Counted from the first letter of the stretch, positions 7,612 to 13,577 are shown. The stretch: DNA of 14,568 nt from CAYFUR01 sp964346275 (GCA_964346275.1 CAYFUR010000091.1:1-14568); one strand, 5' to 3'. The notes: a model not told the origin generated them from the letters alone. Numbers and translations: made by a program.

Positions 7612-9081
7612 ATGACACGGCCCAAAGCCGCCGCCAGTGATCCGATCCGAACCAAGATCGTCGCCACCCTCGGCCCCGCATCCAACTCGCGCGAGGTCAT
7701 CAAGGGCCTGATCCAGGCCGGCACCGATGTTTTTCGCCTGAATTTCAGCCACGGCACCCACGATCAGCATCGCGCGTTGATCGACACAATCCGCAGCTTC
7801 TGCCCCGACCCCGTGTGCCCCTATGCGGTCCTGGGCGACTTGAGCGGCCCGAAGCTCCGCCTGGGCGATATCGAGGGGGCCTGCGTGAATGTGGAGGAGG
7901 GGCAGCGCCTCGAGCTGACCAGCAGCGAGGCCGACGGCACCGGAGGGCGCTTTCACGTCAGCATCCCGAATTTCGAACAACTCGTCCAGCCGGGCCAGAA
8001 AATCATGCTCGATGATGGAAAGATCCAGTTCCTCGTCGAGGAAATCAAAGCCGATACGATTCATTGCCTCGTGCTCGACGGCGGGCCGCTCTGCTCGCGC
8101 AAGGGCGTCAATCTTCCGGATACCGACCTGCCCTTTCCCGCGCTCACCGGGAAAGACCACGAGGACATGGAGTTTGCCATCGAGGCGGGCGTGGATTTGC
8201 TCGCTCTGAGCTTTGTGCGCTCGCCCCGGGACATTCTCGAGGCCAAGGAGGCCATGCGCAAGCTCGGCGGCGACGTCCCCCTGCTGGCGAAAATTGAGAA
8301 GCGCCAGGCTGTCGAGCGGCTCGACGAAATCCTCCAGGCCGCCGATGGCGCCATGGTGGCCCGCGGCGATCTCGGCATCGAAATCCCCATGGAACAGGTG
8401 CCCAATGTGCAAAAGCGCATCATCCACCAGGCCAACCGCGTCGGCAAGCCGGTGATCACGGCGACCCAGATGCTGGAATCGATGATGACCAATCCGCGGC
8501 CCACGCGCGCGGAAATCGCCGACATCTATAACGCCATCCTCGACGGCACCGACGCCGTCATGCTCTCCGGCGAAACCGCCGCCGGAGAACACCCCGTGCG
8601 CGCCGTCCAGGTCATGCGCCGCGTGGCCGCCGAGGCGGAAAAAAGCCTCACCGCCAACAAGGGGCTCGATTGGATCCTGGAGCCCGGCGAGGAACCCAAT
8701 GTCACCCATGTGACCTGCAACTCGGCGGTGATGATGGCCGAGCGCATGGGCCTCGACCTGATCCTGGTGCCCACGCAATCGGGCTACTCCGCCCACCAGG
8801 TCTCGCGCTTCAAGCCCCATGTGCCCGTGTTCGCCGTCTCCACGGACCGGCAGACGGTGATGAATATCTCGCTGGCCTGGGGCGTGACGGGCCATCTCAT
8901 GGAAAGCGTGAGCGAGGAAGAGGCGCATCGGAACGAAAGCGACGCGGTGGTGGCCGAGGCGGTGCGGGTGGCCAAGGCGACGGGGTTCGCGCGCCCGGGG
9001 ATGCAGGCCGTGGTCATCGGCGGCGCCCCCTACGGCTCCAGCCCCCATACGAATTACCTGCGGATTATTGATATCGAGTAG
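7612..9081 (+). CDS. pyk: Pyruvate kinase
   Basis: Pyruvate kinase converts phosphoenolpyruvate and ADP to pyruvate and ATP, the last step of glycolysis, in the cytosol. The 489-aa protein is full length and canonical. KIVATLGPASNS is at 15-26 and FRLNFSHG at 41-48 (R42 and N44 in the active site). GDLSGPKLRLG (75-85) leads into the small B domain (about 86-170). GVNLPDTDLPFPALTGKD (165-182) returns to the barrel. LLAKIEKRQA (224-233) holds the catalytic K227 and metal ligand E229. MVARGDLGIE (248-257) holds D253. ATQMLESMMTNPRPTRAE (284-301) and DGTDAVMLSGETAAGEHP (311-328) follow. The C-terminal domain (about 365-489) has TQSGYSAHQVSRFKP and closes with VVIGGAPYGSSPHTNYLRI. It is transcribed divergently from tolB, and no other glycolytic gene is adjacent. 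I see no sign of truncation. Confidence 0.98.
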   Translation: MTRPKAAASDPIRTKIVATLGPASNSREVIKGLIQAGTDVFRLNFSHGTHDQHRALIDTIRSFCPDPVCPYAVLGDLSGPKLRLGDIEGACVNVEEGQRLELTSSEADGTGGRFHVSIPNFEQLVQPGQKIMLDDGKIQFLVEEIKADTIHCLVLDGGPLCSRKGVNLPDTDLPFPALTGKDHEDMEFAIEAGVDLLALSFVRSPRDILEAKEAMRKLGGDVPLLAKIEKRQAVERLDEILQAADGAMVARGDLGIEIPMEQVPNVQKRIIHQANRVGKPVITATQMLESMMTNPRPTRAEIADIYNAILDGTDAVMLSGETAAGEHPVRAVQVMRRVAAEAEKSLTANKGLDWILEPGEEPNVTHVTCNSAVMMAERMGLDLILVPTQSGYSAHQVSRFKPHVPVFAVSTDRQTVMNISLAWGVTGHLMESVSEEEAHRNESDAVVAEAVRVAKATGFARPGMQAVVIGGAPYGSSPHTNYLRIIDIE

Positions 9082-9082
9082 T

Positions 9083-9130
9083 GGGGGCAGGCGCGGCGCT
9101 GTCTTGTATACACAAAAAACCCTTGCCCCC
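9083..9130 (+). repeat. Long-loop inverted repeat after pyk (weak)
   Basis: GGGGGCA at 9083-9089, directly after the pyk stop, pairs with TGCCCCC at 9124-9130 across a 34-base loop that contains the near-palindrome TTGTATACACAA. No T-run follows on the plus strand. It may be a weak or factor-dependent end to the pyk transcript, but it is not a standard intrinsic terminator. Confidence 0.3.
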
Positions 9131-9192
9131 CAAGCATCCCCATGGCGCAATTTCTTATCAGCTCAACCCATAAAGCCTCTGGAGTGTAGGAA

Positions 9193-9549
9193 ATGAAAAG
9201 AATCCTCACTGTTTTTTCGCTGCTTCTCATGACGATTTCGCTGACTGGATGTGGCGGTTATATTGCCCCCGTTGTCCCGCCGCAGGGCTTGCTCTTCACC
9301 TCGGTTTCCGCGCCGATCGATACGGATATGGAAGAAACGAATGCCGATGACCTGCAAATGGGCAAAGCCAGCAGCCTCGCTATTCTCGGCCTTTTCGCCT
9401 TCGGTGACGCCAGCACGGAAGCTGCGGTGCGAGACGGAAATCTGGATACCGTGGAATATCTCGATTATTCCTATCTGAACGTTCTTTTCATCTATCAAAA
9501 CTTTACGCTTCGAGCCCATGGCGAAGGAGCCTATGGCAATGATTACTAA
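9193..9549 (+). CDS. TRL-like family lipoprotein, copy 1
   Basis: This is a 118-aa predicted lipoprotein. The signal peptide is MKRILTVFSLLLMTISLTGC with a textbook LTGC lipobox and C20 as the lipidated residue. The mature part carries the pattern of the TRL-like family: a QGLLF segment after the Cys, a spacer ending in G-KAS, then LAILGLFAFGDASTEAAVRDG (about 62-82 in two pieces), LDYSYLNVLFIY (90-101) and a terminal strand ending HGE. The ATG at 9193 has GGAG 8 bases upstream. The gene is the first of a tandem array of related lipoproteins, and copy 2 overlaps its 3' end by 11 bases. The molecular function of TRL-like proteins is not established as far as I know. An envelope location follows from the lipobox, but inner versus outer membrane cannot be decided. 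Confidence 0.82.
   Translation: MKRILTVFSLLLMTISLTGCGGYIAPVVPPQGLLFTSVSAPIDTDMEETNADDLQMGKASSLAILGLFAFGDASTEAAVRDGNLDTVEYLDYSYLNVLFIYQNFTLRAHGEGAYGNDY
9524..9529 (+). promoter_or_regulatory. Ribosome binding site deciding the start of TRL copy 2
   Basis: AAGGAG lies inside the end of copy 1. Three in-frame ATGs follow or surround it (9518, 9533, 9539). Only the one at 9539 has normal spacing (9 bases), so it is the preferred start. This makes an 11-base gene overlap and suggests translational coupling with copy 1. Confidence 0.7.
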
Positions 9550-9919
9550 GAGAGGCGCGCTCTCTGGCGCGGCCGCTTTCTTACTGGGCTGTTGCATGCT
9601 GCTCTGGTCCGGATGTTCTTTCATTTACCAAGCACCCGTGAAGCCCCCTCCCGGGACCTTGTTCGCGCAGTATAAGGCTCCGCTGACAACTGATTTCGAC
9701 AAGACTCCCGTGGGAAGAGATGTGAAAAAGGTTTCAACTGGAAGAACATTTTATTTTTTGGATTTTCTGTTAACGGGGCAGAGCTTTGCTTGGGATGATG
9801 CTTCCATTGATACCATCGCACGGGAGGGCGGAATCGACCAGGTTTCCTATGCAGATTACGAAATACTTTGGATTCTTGGGATATATGCGGAATATCGAGT
9901 GCATGTTCATGGAAAATAA
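9539..9919 (+). CDS. TRL-like family lipoprotein, copy 2 (divergent)
   Basis: This is a 126-aa predicted lipoprotein. From the ATG at 9539 the N-terminus is MITKRG followed by a hydrophobic stretch. There are two possible lipobox cysteines: LLGC at 15-18 and WSGC at 23-26. The second aligns with copies 1 and 3 but has an unusual Trp at position -3. The mature part starts IYQAPVKPPPGTLFAQYKAP, closely parallel to copy 3, and ends ADYEILWILGIYAEYRVHVHG. The central glycine-rich motif that reads LGLFAFGDAS in copy 1 has become FLDFLLTGQSFAWDDAS (about 73-89), so this copy has drifted or gained a short insertion. The DNA is AT-rich: the 60 bases at 9721-9780 contain 20 G or C. Copy 3 begins 43 bases downstream. 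Function is unknown. Confidence 0.8.
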   Translation: MITKRGALSGAAAFLLGCCMLLWSGCSFIYQAPVKPPPGTLFAQYKAPLTTDFDKTPVGRDVKKVSTGRTFYFLDFLLTGQSFAWDDASIDTIAREGGIDQVSYADYEILWILGIYAEYRVHVHGK

Positions 9920-9951
9920 CACCGACCAAGAACAAGACCTGAAGCACGTTT

Positions 9952-9955
9952 GGAG
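9952..9955 (+). promoter_or_regulatory. Ribosome binding site deciding the start of TRL copy 3
   Basis: GGAG lies 7 bases before the ATG at 9963, which opens directly onto a signal peptide. Earlier in-frame ATGs at 9903 and 9909 overlap copy 2, lack a comparable site, and would put a charged 18-residue extension before the signal peptide. Confidence 0.65.
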
Positions 9956-9962
9956 TCCGCTC

Positions 9963-10358
9963 ATGGCAAGAACATTAATATCTTTTGTTATATTGATGTT
10001 AAGTATCATAGTGCTGAGCAGTTGCAATGCCACCTACCGTGCTCCAGTACAACCCTATATGGGGACGGCGTTCAATCAAACATCGGCGCCGATGGATATT
10101 ACGTTCGACGAGACTCGCCTTGGCGAAAGGCGGGGAACAGCAAGCTCGAAAAGAATTATCGGCTTGTTCAGTTTCGGCGATGCCAGTATCCAGACAGCCG
10201 CGCGGAATGGGCGCATGGATGTCGTGGATCAAGTCGATTACGAATTCTTGAATATCCTGGGTATTTATGTGGAATTCACAACCATCGCCATCGGGCACAA
10301 CCCCGGCGATGAGGGCTTTGAAATGGAAACGATAGAAAAGGGAGACGCTGCTGAATAG
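9963..10358 (+). CDS. TRL-like family lipoprotein, copy 3
   Basis: This is a 131-aa predicted lipoprotein. The signal peptide MARTLISFVILMLSIIVLSS ends in a good lipobox (LSSC, C21). The mature protein shows the clearest TRL-like pattern of the array: YRAPVQPYMGTAFNQTSAP (25-43), a FDETRLGERRGTASSKR spacer, IIGLFSFGDASIQTAARNG (65-83), VVDQVDYEFLNILGIY (87-102) and TTIAIGH (106-112). A 19-residue acidic tail not seen in copies 1 and 2 follows. The start at 9963 is chosen over 9909 for its ribosome binding site and signal peptide. The first 60 bases are strongly AT-rich (18 G or C in 9961-10020) and use ATA and TTA codons that are rare in the flanking housekeeping genes. A terminator-like hairpin follows 31 bases after the stop. 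Confidence 0.85.
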   Translation: MARTLISFVILMLSIIVLSSCNATYRAPVQPYMGTAFNQTSAPMDITFDETRLGERRGTASSKRIIGLFSFGDASIQTAARNGRMDVVDQVDYEFLNILGIYVEFTTIAIGHNPGDEGFEMETIEKGDAAE

Positions 10359-10389
10359 TCGGCTGATTCCCGCTCAAGCTTCAGGTCAC

Positions 10390-10417
10390 GGGGTCCTCTT
10401 GGGGGCCTCGGTTTTTT
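10390..10417 (+). terminator. Intrinsic terminator after TRL copy 3
   Basis: GGGGTCC (10390-10396) pairs with GGGCCTC (10403-10409), giving 7 pairs of which 2 are G-T wobbles. The loop is TCTTGG, and GG plus six T (10412-10417) follows. This would end the transcript of TRL copies 1-3 and separates them from the fourth, gapped copy. Confidence 0.6.
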
Positions 10418-10490
10418 GTTCCCTGGAATGAATGAGGCGGACCCTGAAAAAGAATTCCTCCTCAAAATAACTCTTGCCCTTTTCCGTGAA

Positions 10491-10590
10491 NNNNNNNNNN
10501 NNNNNNNNNNNNNNNNNNNNNNNNNNNNNNNNNNNNNNNNNNNNNNNNNNNNNNNNNNNNNNNNNNNNNNNNNNNNNNNNNNNNNNNNNN
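10491..10590. other. Assembly gap of 100 N
   Basis: Exactly 100 undetermined bases, the conventional placeholder for a scaffold gap of unknown size. The start, signal peptide and N-terminal part of the fourth TRL-like gene fall in it. Open frames reported across it are artefacts of translating N. Confidence 0.95.
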
Positions 10591-10818
10591 GGCGAATCGG
10601 ACATCATTCTCGGCCTGATCGCCAGCGGCGAGGAAGGCCACGGCCTCCTCCTTGGGGAAGCCCAGAAATCCTATGGCCAGGACGTCTCCACGGTGATGCA
10701 CATCATCGCCGACTATGAATACCAGGGCATCCTCTTTCCGATCTATGGCACGGTGACCACCAATTATCATGGCGTGGCCGTGCGCATGGAGCGGGCGGAA
10801 AACGTGAATACGGACTGA
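10591..10818 (+). CDS. TRL-like lipoprotein, copy 4: C-terminal part only, 5' end in assembly gap
   Basis: 75 codons are open from the edge of the N gap to a TGA at 10816. The fragment begins GESDIILGLIASGEEG, which matches the ILGLFSFGDAS motif of copy 3. It continues with an insertion of about ten residues (LLLGEAQKSYGQD), then IIADYEYQGILFPIYGTVTT against VDYEFLNILGIYVEFTT, and ends in a YHGVAVRM strand. The order and spacing of these blocks support homology to the TRL-like copies upstream, but it is clearly more divergent and the lipobox cannot be seen. The codons are GC-rich like the housekeeping genes, unlike copies 2 and 3. The terminator before the gap suggests it has its own promoter. 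It could instead be a different small envelope protein with a similar beta-rich end. Confidence 0.55.
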   Translation, partial: GESDIILGLIASGEEGHGLLLGEAQKSYGQDVSTVMHIIADYEYQGILFPIYGTVTTNYHGVAVRMERAENVNTD

Positions 10819-10850
10819 TCGCGCTGGTTGAAAAATCCGAGAAAAAAAAC

Positions 10851-10879
10851 ACCGGCAGAGGGCTCGTCCCTCTGCCGGT
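10851..10879. terminator. Bidirectional intrinsic terminator between convergent blocks
   Basis: ACCGGCAGAGGG (10851-10862) and CCCTCTGCCGGT (10868-10879) form a perfect 12-bp stem with a 5-base loop. On the plus strand it is followed by TTGTTGT. On the minus strand it is followed, after one base, by eight T (complement of A at 10842-10849). It would terminate the TRL side 32 bases after copy 4. It also terminates the minus-strand secreted-protein operon, for which its T-tract is the stronger one. Confidence 0.88.
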
Positions 10880-11055
10880 TTGTTGTATCGGGGGGGACGA
10901 ATAAACAGGCCGTCTTTCGCAGGGATGTTGAGGGCCTGGCCCTGCTGATACCACTCTTTGTCTGTTGCTTAAGCCGGCCGAGAGAGGACGATGACGAGGA
11001 TGAGGATGATAACGAGAAAAACGTCCCCGCCTTCTGTTTCCTTCGCCTCGGCCCC
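10880..11055. other. Non-coding spacer with a purine-rich simple repeat
   Basis: The 176 bases between the terminator and the stop of the membrane protein hold no convincing independent gene. The stretch 10982-11018 is a degenerate GAN-codon-like repeat (GAC, GAT, GAG, GAA, AAC units). Read on the plus strand it would encode an acidic run. Read on the minus strand, in frame with the upstream membrane protein and after its TGA, it gives a hydrophobic segment ending at a TAA at 10969-10971. See the finding on this point. Confidence 0.55.
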
Positions 11056-11406
11056 TCACACCGTCAGTTGATCTTCCTTGCGTTCATAGCGCTCTTCGTC
11101 CGGGTCCGGGCCGGGCACCTGCTCGGGATTGCGCTCGGGCCGCTCGGTGTTCAGGGCGAAGACCAGCGCACAAAGCACGAGGGCCAGAAAGGCTCCGCTG
11201 GCTGCACGGCGGGGCGACTTCCAGACCCAATAGGCCAATGCGCCGGCAGCGGGGGGCACGGCGAGGAAAACGGCCGCGCGGAAAAACATCTGGCCGAGGG
11301 TGATGACATCGGACAGGTAAAGGACCATGGTGGCCGTAATGGCGGCGAGAACCAGAAAGGCCTCGCCGCCGAAGATCAGCGCATATCTCAGGGAGGTGCG
11401 ATCCAT
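11056..11406 (-). CDS. Small three-helix membrane protein, unknown function
   Basis: This is a 116-aa protein that I do not recognise. It has three hydrophobic segments long enough to cross the membrane, at about residues 10-32 (ALIFGGEAFLVLAAITATMV), 38-60 and 68-86 (AASGAFLALVLCALVFALN). A charged, Pro-rich tail (about 87-116) contains ERPERNP and DPDEERYERKEDQ. The first two segments are joined by a short loop (SDVITLGQM), and KSPRR separates the second and third. The ATG at 11406 has only a weak purine-rich region upstream. The gene lies 40 bases after the last of the three secreted paralogues on the same strand and before a strong terminator, so it is probably the last gene of that operon. 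The alternative is an independent housekeeping membrane protein. The base composition matches the neighbours. Confidence 0.65.
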   Translation of the reverse strand: MDRTSLRYALIFGGEAFLVLAAITATMVLYLSDVITLGQMFFRAAVFLAVPPAAGALAYWVWKSPRRAASGAFLALVLCALVFALNTERPERNPEQVPGPDPDEERYERKEDQLTV

Positions 11407-11446
11407 GGTTTTTTCTGGCCCGGCCCGGCCGCTTGAGTCGAGCGGA

Positions 11447-12616
11447 TTATTCGTAACGGAAGATGGTCAGCTTCTTCAGCGCGACAGCGCCGTTGGGGTC
11501 ATTGCCCTGGTCCACCCACAGATAGTCGAAGGAAATGGTCATCGTGCTGTTGGTGGTTGTGGCGGGCGGTTCGATCCACTGGTAATAGGTCTGGGGATTC
11601 CCCACGGTGGGAACGCGGGGCGTCTGTCCCGTGGAATCGATGTTGATATACCATGAGCGGGCCAGCGTTGAATCATTCACGCGGAGGCGGAACGTGGGCA
11701 CGCGCTCGCGGTCGTCGATATTGATCTTGGACTTCACATCCCAAACGAGAAGGTAGACGGTCCGCTGCGTCGGGCGCGAGAGCTGGATATCCGTCTCCTT
11801 GGTCCAGGAGCCGAAGATGAAGTTCGATTCGGGCGGGCCGATGGACCCGGACGCGTTCAATCCATCGTCGTCATCGATAAACAGGACGGGCTTCTCAACG
11901 CCGGGGGGGCTTCGCCTTTCAAATCCGCCGTCGTTTCCCACGCTGAAATCATAGACAAAGATATCCGATGGGGTCGTCTGGGAGGGAGGGGTGATTCCCG
12001 AGTCCGCGATCGTGGATTGATTGATCTCCTCCGCATGGACAGCCCCAGTAGCCGAATCCGTGGGATCGATATTCAGAATGTCAAAGCTGAGCTGAATGTC
12101 CTGCATGGGAAAGGGCTGGGGAAAGAGCTGCTCATAGAATCCCTTCCACTGGGCGCCCGTGGGGTGGTTGTCGATGGGCACGTTCATTCCGCCGCCGAAA
12201 CCATCGATGGACGTGACCGTGCTCACTACTGAATAGCTCAGGTCCGCCGTGGTCGCGCGCAGGCGGAACTGGGGGTGGTCGATCGGCTGGTCCACGTCGG
12301 AGAGGATCGTCGAACTGATGCGAAAGAGGTCTCGCGGGTTGCTCGGCCCCTGGACAAAATCCACCGTTGGCGGCGTGAATACCGGGGAATCCCAGTAACC
12401 GAACGTGTCCGAGTTATTCTGTGCTTCCAGCTTCAGCGTCCCCGCCTCATGGGAGGAAAACGGAGCCGTGAAGATTCCGCCGGGAGCAACCGGGGTCCAG
12501 CCTTGCGGCCCCCCCTGGAAATCGAAGGGAACCGATTGGCTCTGGGCCGGGAGGGGCGCCGCGTTCCCGAAAAGGACCGCGGCGGAGATAAGGGGGATGA
12601 TTGGCTTCCAATGCAT
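11447..12616 (-). CDS. Secreted two-domain beta-rich protein, paralogue A (complete)
   Basis: This 389-aa protein is of unknown function. A signal peptide (MHWKPIIPLISAAVLF, cleavage probably after PAQ near 25) sends it out of the cytoplasm. No transmembrane anchor, PEP-CTERM, LPXTG or type 9 sorting tail is visible. Domain 1 (about 28-200) has FDFQGGPQGW, PGGIFTAP, NNSDTFGYWDSP (67-78), PQFRLRATTADLSYSVV (115-131) and FDILNIDPTDSATG (178-191). Domain 2 (about 218-389) has VYDFSVG, DDDDGLN (248-253), FIFGSWTKETDIQL (266-279), VPTFRLRVNDS (306-316), SWYINIDSTG (321-330), ISFDYLWV (361-368) and a terminal FRYE. The strand pattern suggests two beta-sandwich, carbohydrate-binding-module-like folds, which is inference. 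The ATG at 12616 is fixed by AAGGAG 5 bases upstream (12622-12627). It follows paralogue B after 25 bases. Confidence 0.9.
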   Translation of the reverse strand: MHWKPIIPLISAAVLFGNAAPLPAQSQSVPFDFQGGPQGWTPVAPGGIFTAPFSSHEAGTLKLEAQNNSDTFGYWDSPVFTPPTVDFVQGPSNPRDLFRISSTILSDVDQPIDHPQFRLRATTADLSYSVVSTVTSIDGFGGGMNVPIDNHPTGAQWKGFYEQLFPQPFPMQDIQLSFDILNIDPTDSATGAVHAEEINQSTIADSGITPPSQTTPSDIFVYDFSVGNDGGFERRSPPGVEKPVLFIDDDDGLNASGSIGPPESNFIFGSWTKETDIQLSRPTQRTVYLLVWDVKSKINIDDRERVPTFRLRVNDSTLARSWYINIDSTGQTPRVPTVGNPQTYYQWIEPPATTTNSTMTISFDYLWVDQGNDPNGAVALKKLTIFRYE

Positions 12617-12621
12617 AGGTA

Positions 12622-12627
12622 CTCCTT
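12622..12627 (-). promoter_or_regulatory. Ribosome binding site of paralogue A
   Basis: AAGGAG on the minus strand, 5 bases before the ATG at 12616. It lies in the 25-base spacer after the paralogue B stop, which supports cotranscription of the two genes. Confidence 0.8.
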
Positions 12628-12641
12628 AAAGAATTTCCGAG

Positions 12642-13536
12642 TTAAAGCGGATCGTAACGTTCAACGACCAGCCGTTCCAGGGTGAGTTTGTCCCGTGGAT
12701 TGTTGTCTCCTCCCACATAGAGATAATCGAAAGAAAAGATCAGGTCCTTTCCATCGAGTTCCTGCGGAGCGAGAAGAATCAGGAAGTAGGTCTCCGAATT
12801 GGAATCCGTGGGAACGCGCGGGATGGACCCCGTCGAATCCACATTCACATACCAGGACGCCTGGAACGAGCTGTCGTTCACGCGCAGGCGAAAGGTCGGC
12901 ACCTCCGAGGCATTGGCGTTGGGCGTGTCCGATCCGACCAGGAATCGAATGATATAGGCGCTCCCGCCCTGCAGGGTGATGCCGGTTTCCTTGCCCCAGC
13001 TTCCAAAGATGAAGGGGGGCTGCTTGGGAACAGCGGATTCATCCCGCGCGGCCTTGCTGAGATCGGGCAGCCCCTGGATATGCAGGCCATTCGCGTCCTG
13101 GGAAAACAGGGGTGTGGTTGCGGCCGCGGGGCTGCGCTCGGTGAAACCGTGGGTTCCCGCGCCGAAATCCAGGTCCGCCTCGACGGCGTCGGGAGGCCCG
13201 CCGGGAGGAGACGTGGCTTCCACGCNNNNNNNNNNNNNNNNNNNNNNNNNNNNNNNNNNNNNNNNNNNNNNNNNNNNNNNNNNNNNNNNNNNNNNNNNNN
13301 NNNNNNNNNNNNNNNNNNNNNNNNNCTCCGTTGCCGTGAACGCCCGCGGGGGCCGTGAAGATGCCTCCCGGCGCGTTGAAGCTCCACCCTTCGTCGCCCC
13401 CCTCGAAGTCCCACGCGATGGGCTGCGCGCCGGCACCGGCGGCCAGGAGAGCCGCGAGGGCCAGGGCTGGGATCGTTTGTTGAGCCAGTCTTCGTATAGA
13501 CAAAAGTCCCTCCTGGTGCTGTTTTCGTTTCTTCAT
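12642..13536 (-). CDS. Secreted two-domain beta-rich protein, paralogue B (interrupted by assembly gap)
   Basis: The N-terminal 70 codons (13536-13326) encode a positively charged start (MKKRKQHQEGLLSIRR), a hydrophobic signal core (IPALALAALLAAGAGA) and the beginning of domain 1 (WDFEGGDEGW, PGGIFTAP). After the 100-N gap the frame resumes at 13225 with PDAVEADLDFGAGTHGFTE. It then holds domain 2: DANGLHIQG, FIFGSWGKETGITL, VPTFRLRVNDSSFQASWY, VDSTGSIPRVPT, FSFDYLYVGGDNNPRD and terminal VERYDPL. The two halves are not in frame across 100 N, but their lengths (211 and 584 bases) sum to a multiple of three. A real gap divisible by three would therefore leave the gene intact. By comparison with paralogue A about 145 residues are missing. 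GGAAGGGG lies 8 bases before the ATG. The gene lies 41 bases after the paralogue C stop. Function is unknown. Confidence 0.85.
13226..13325. other. Assembly gap of 100 N inside paralogue B
   Basis: Exactly 100 undetermined bases. Homology with paralogue A predicts that the true missing sequence is about 0.43 kb, encoding the rest of domain 1 (DTFGxWDSP, PQFRLR and LNIDPTD motifs). The similarity between tandem paralogues is a likely reason the assembler broke here. Confidence 0.95.
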
Positions 13537-13577
13537 ATGATGGGCCCCCTTCCGCTGGAAAGCCTCCCTTTATCACC

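Noticed and set aside
7355..7681. Upstream in-frame extension of tolB
   Set aside because: It would bury the signal peptide about 109 residues inside the protein and overlap the start of pyk on the other strand.
9083..9130. Possible intrinsic terminator after pyk
   Set aside because: The 7-bp stem has a 34-base loop and no T-tract on the plus strand, so I list it only as a weak inverted repeat.
7405..9150. A 581-codon open frame on the minus strand covering pyk
   Set aside because: It is antisense to a complete canonical pyruvate kinase, is rich in His, Gly, Ala and Arg as expected for the complement of GC-rich coding DNA, and has no domain pattern.
9082..9192. Promoter for the TRL array (TTGCCC near 9123 or TTGTAT near 9104)
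   Set aside because: No -10 element at acceptable spacing; the best candidate at 9148-9153 matches the consensus at only two positions.
10416..10770. Open frames that run through the first N gap, including a TTG start at 10474 for copy 4
   Set aside because: Translating unknown bases as X produces false continuity. The gap length is not known, so no frame or start can be inferred across it.
10828..11436. A 202-codon plus-strand frame with an acidic run (DDDEDEDDNE)
   Set aside because: It crosses the bidirectional terminator region, is antisense to the three-helix membrane protein, and its acidic run comes from a simple GAN repeat. The minus-strand reading explains the region better.
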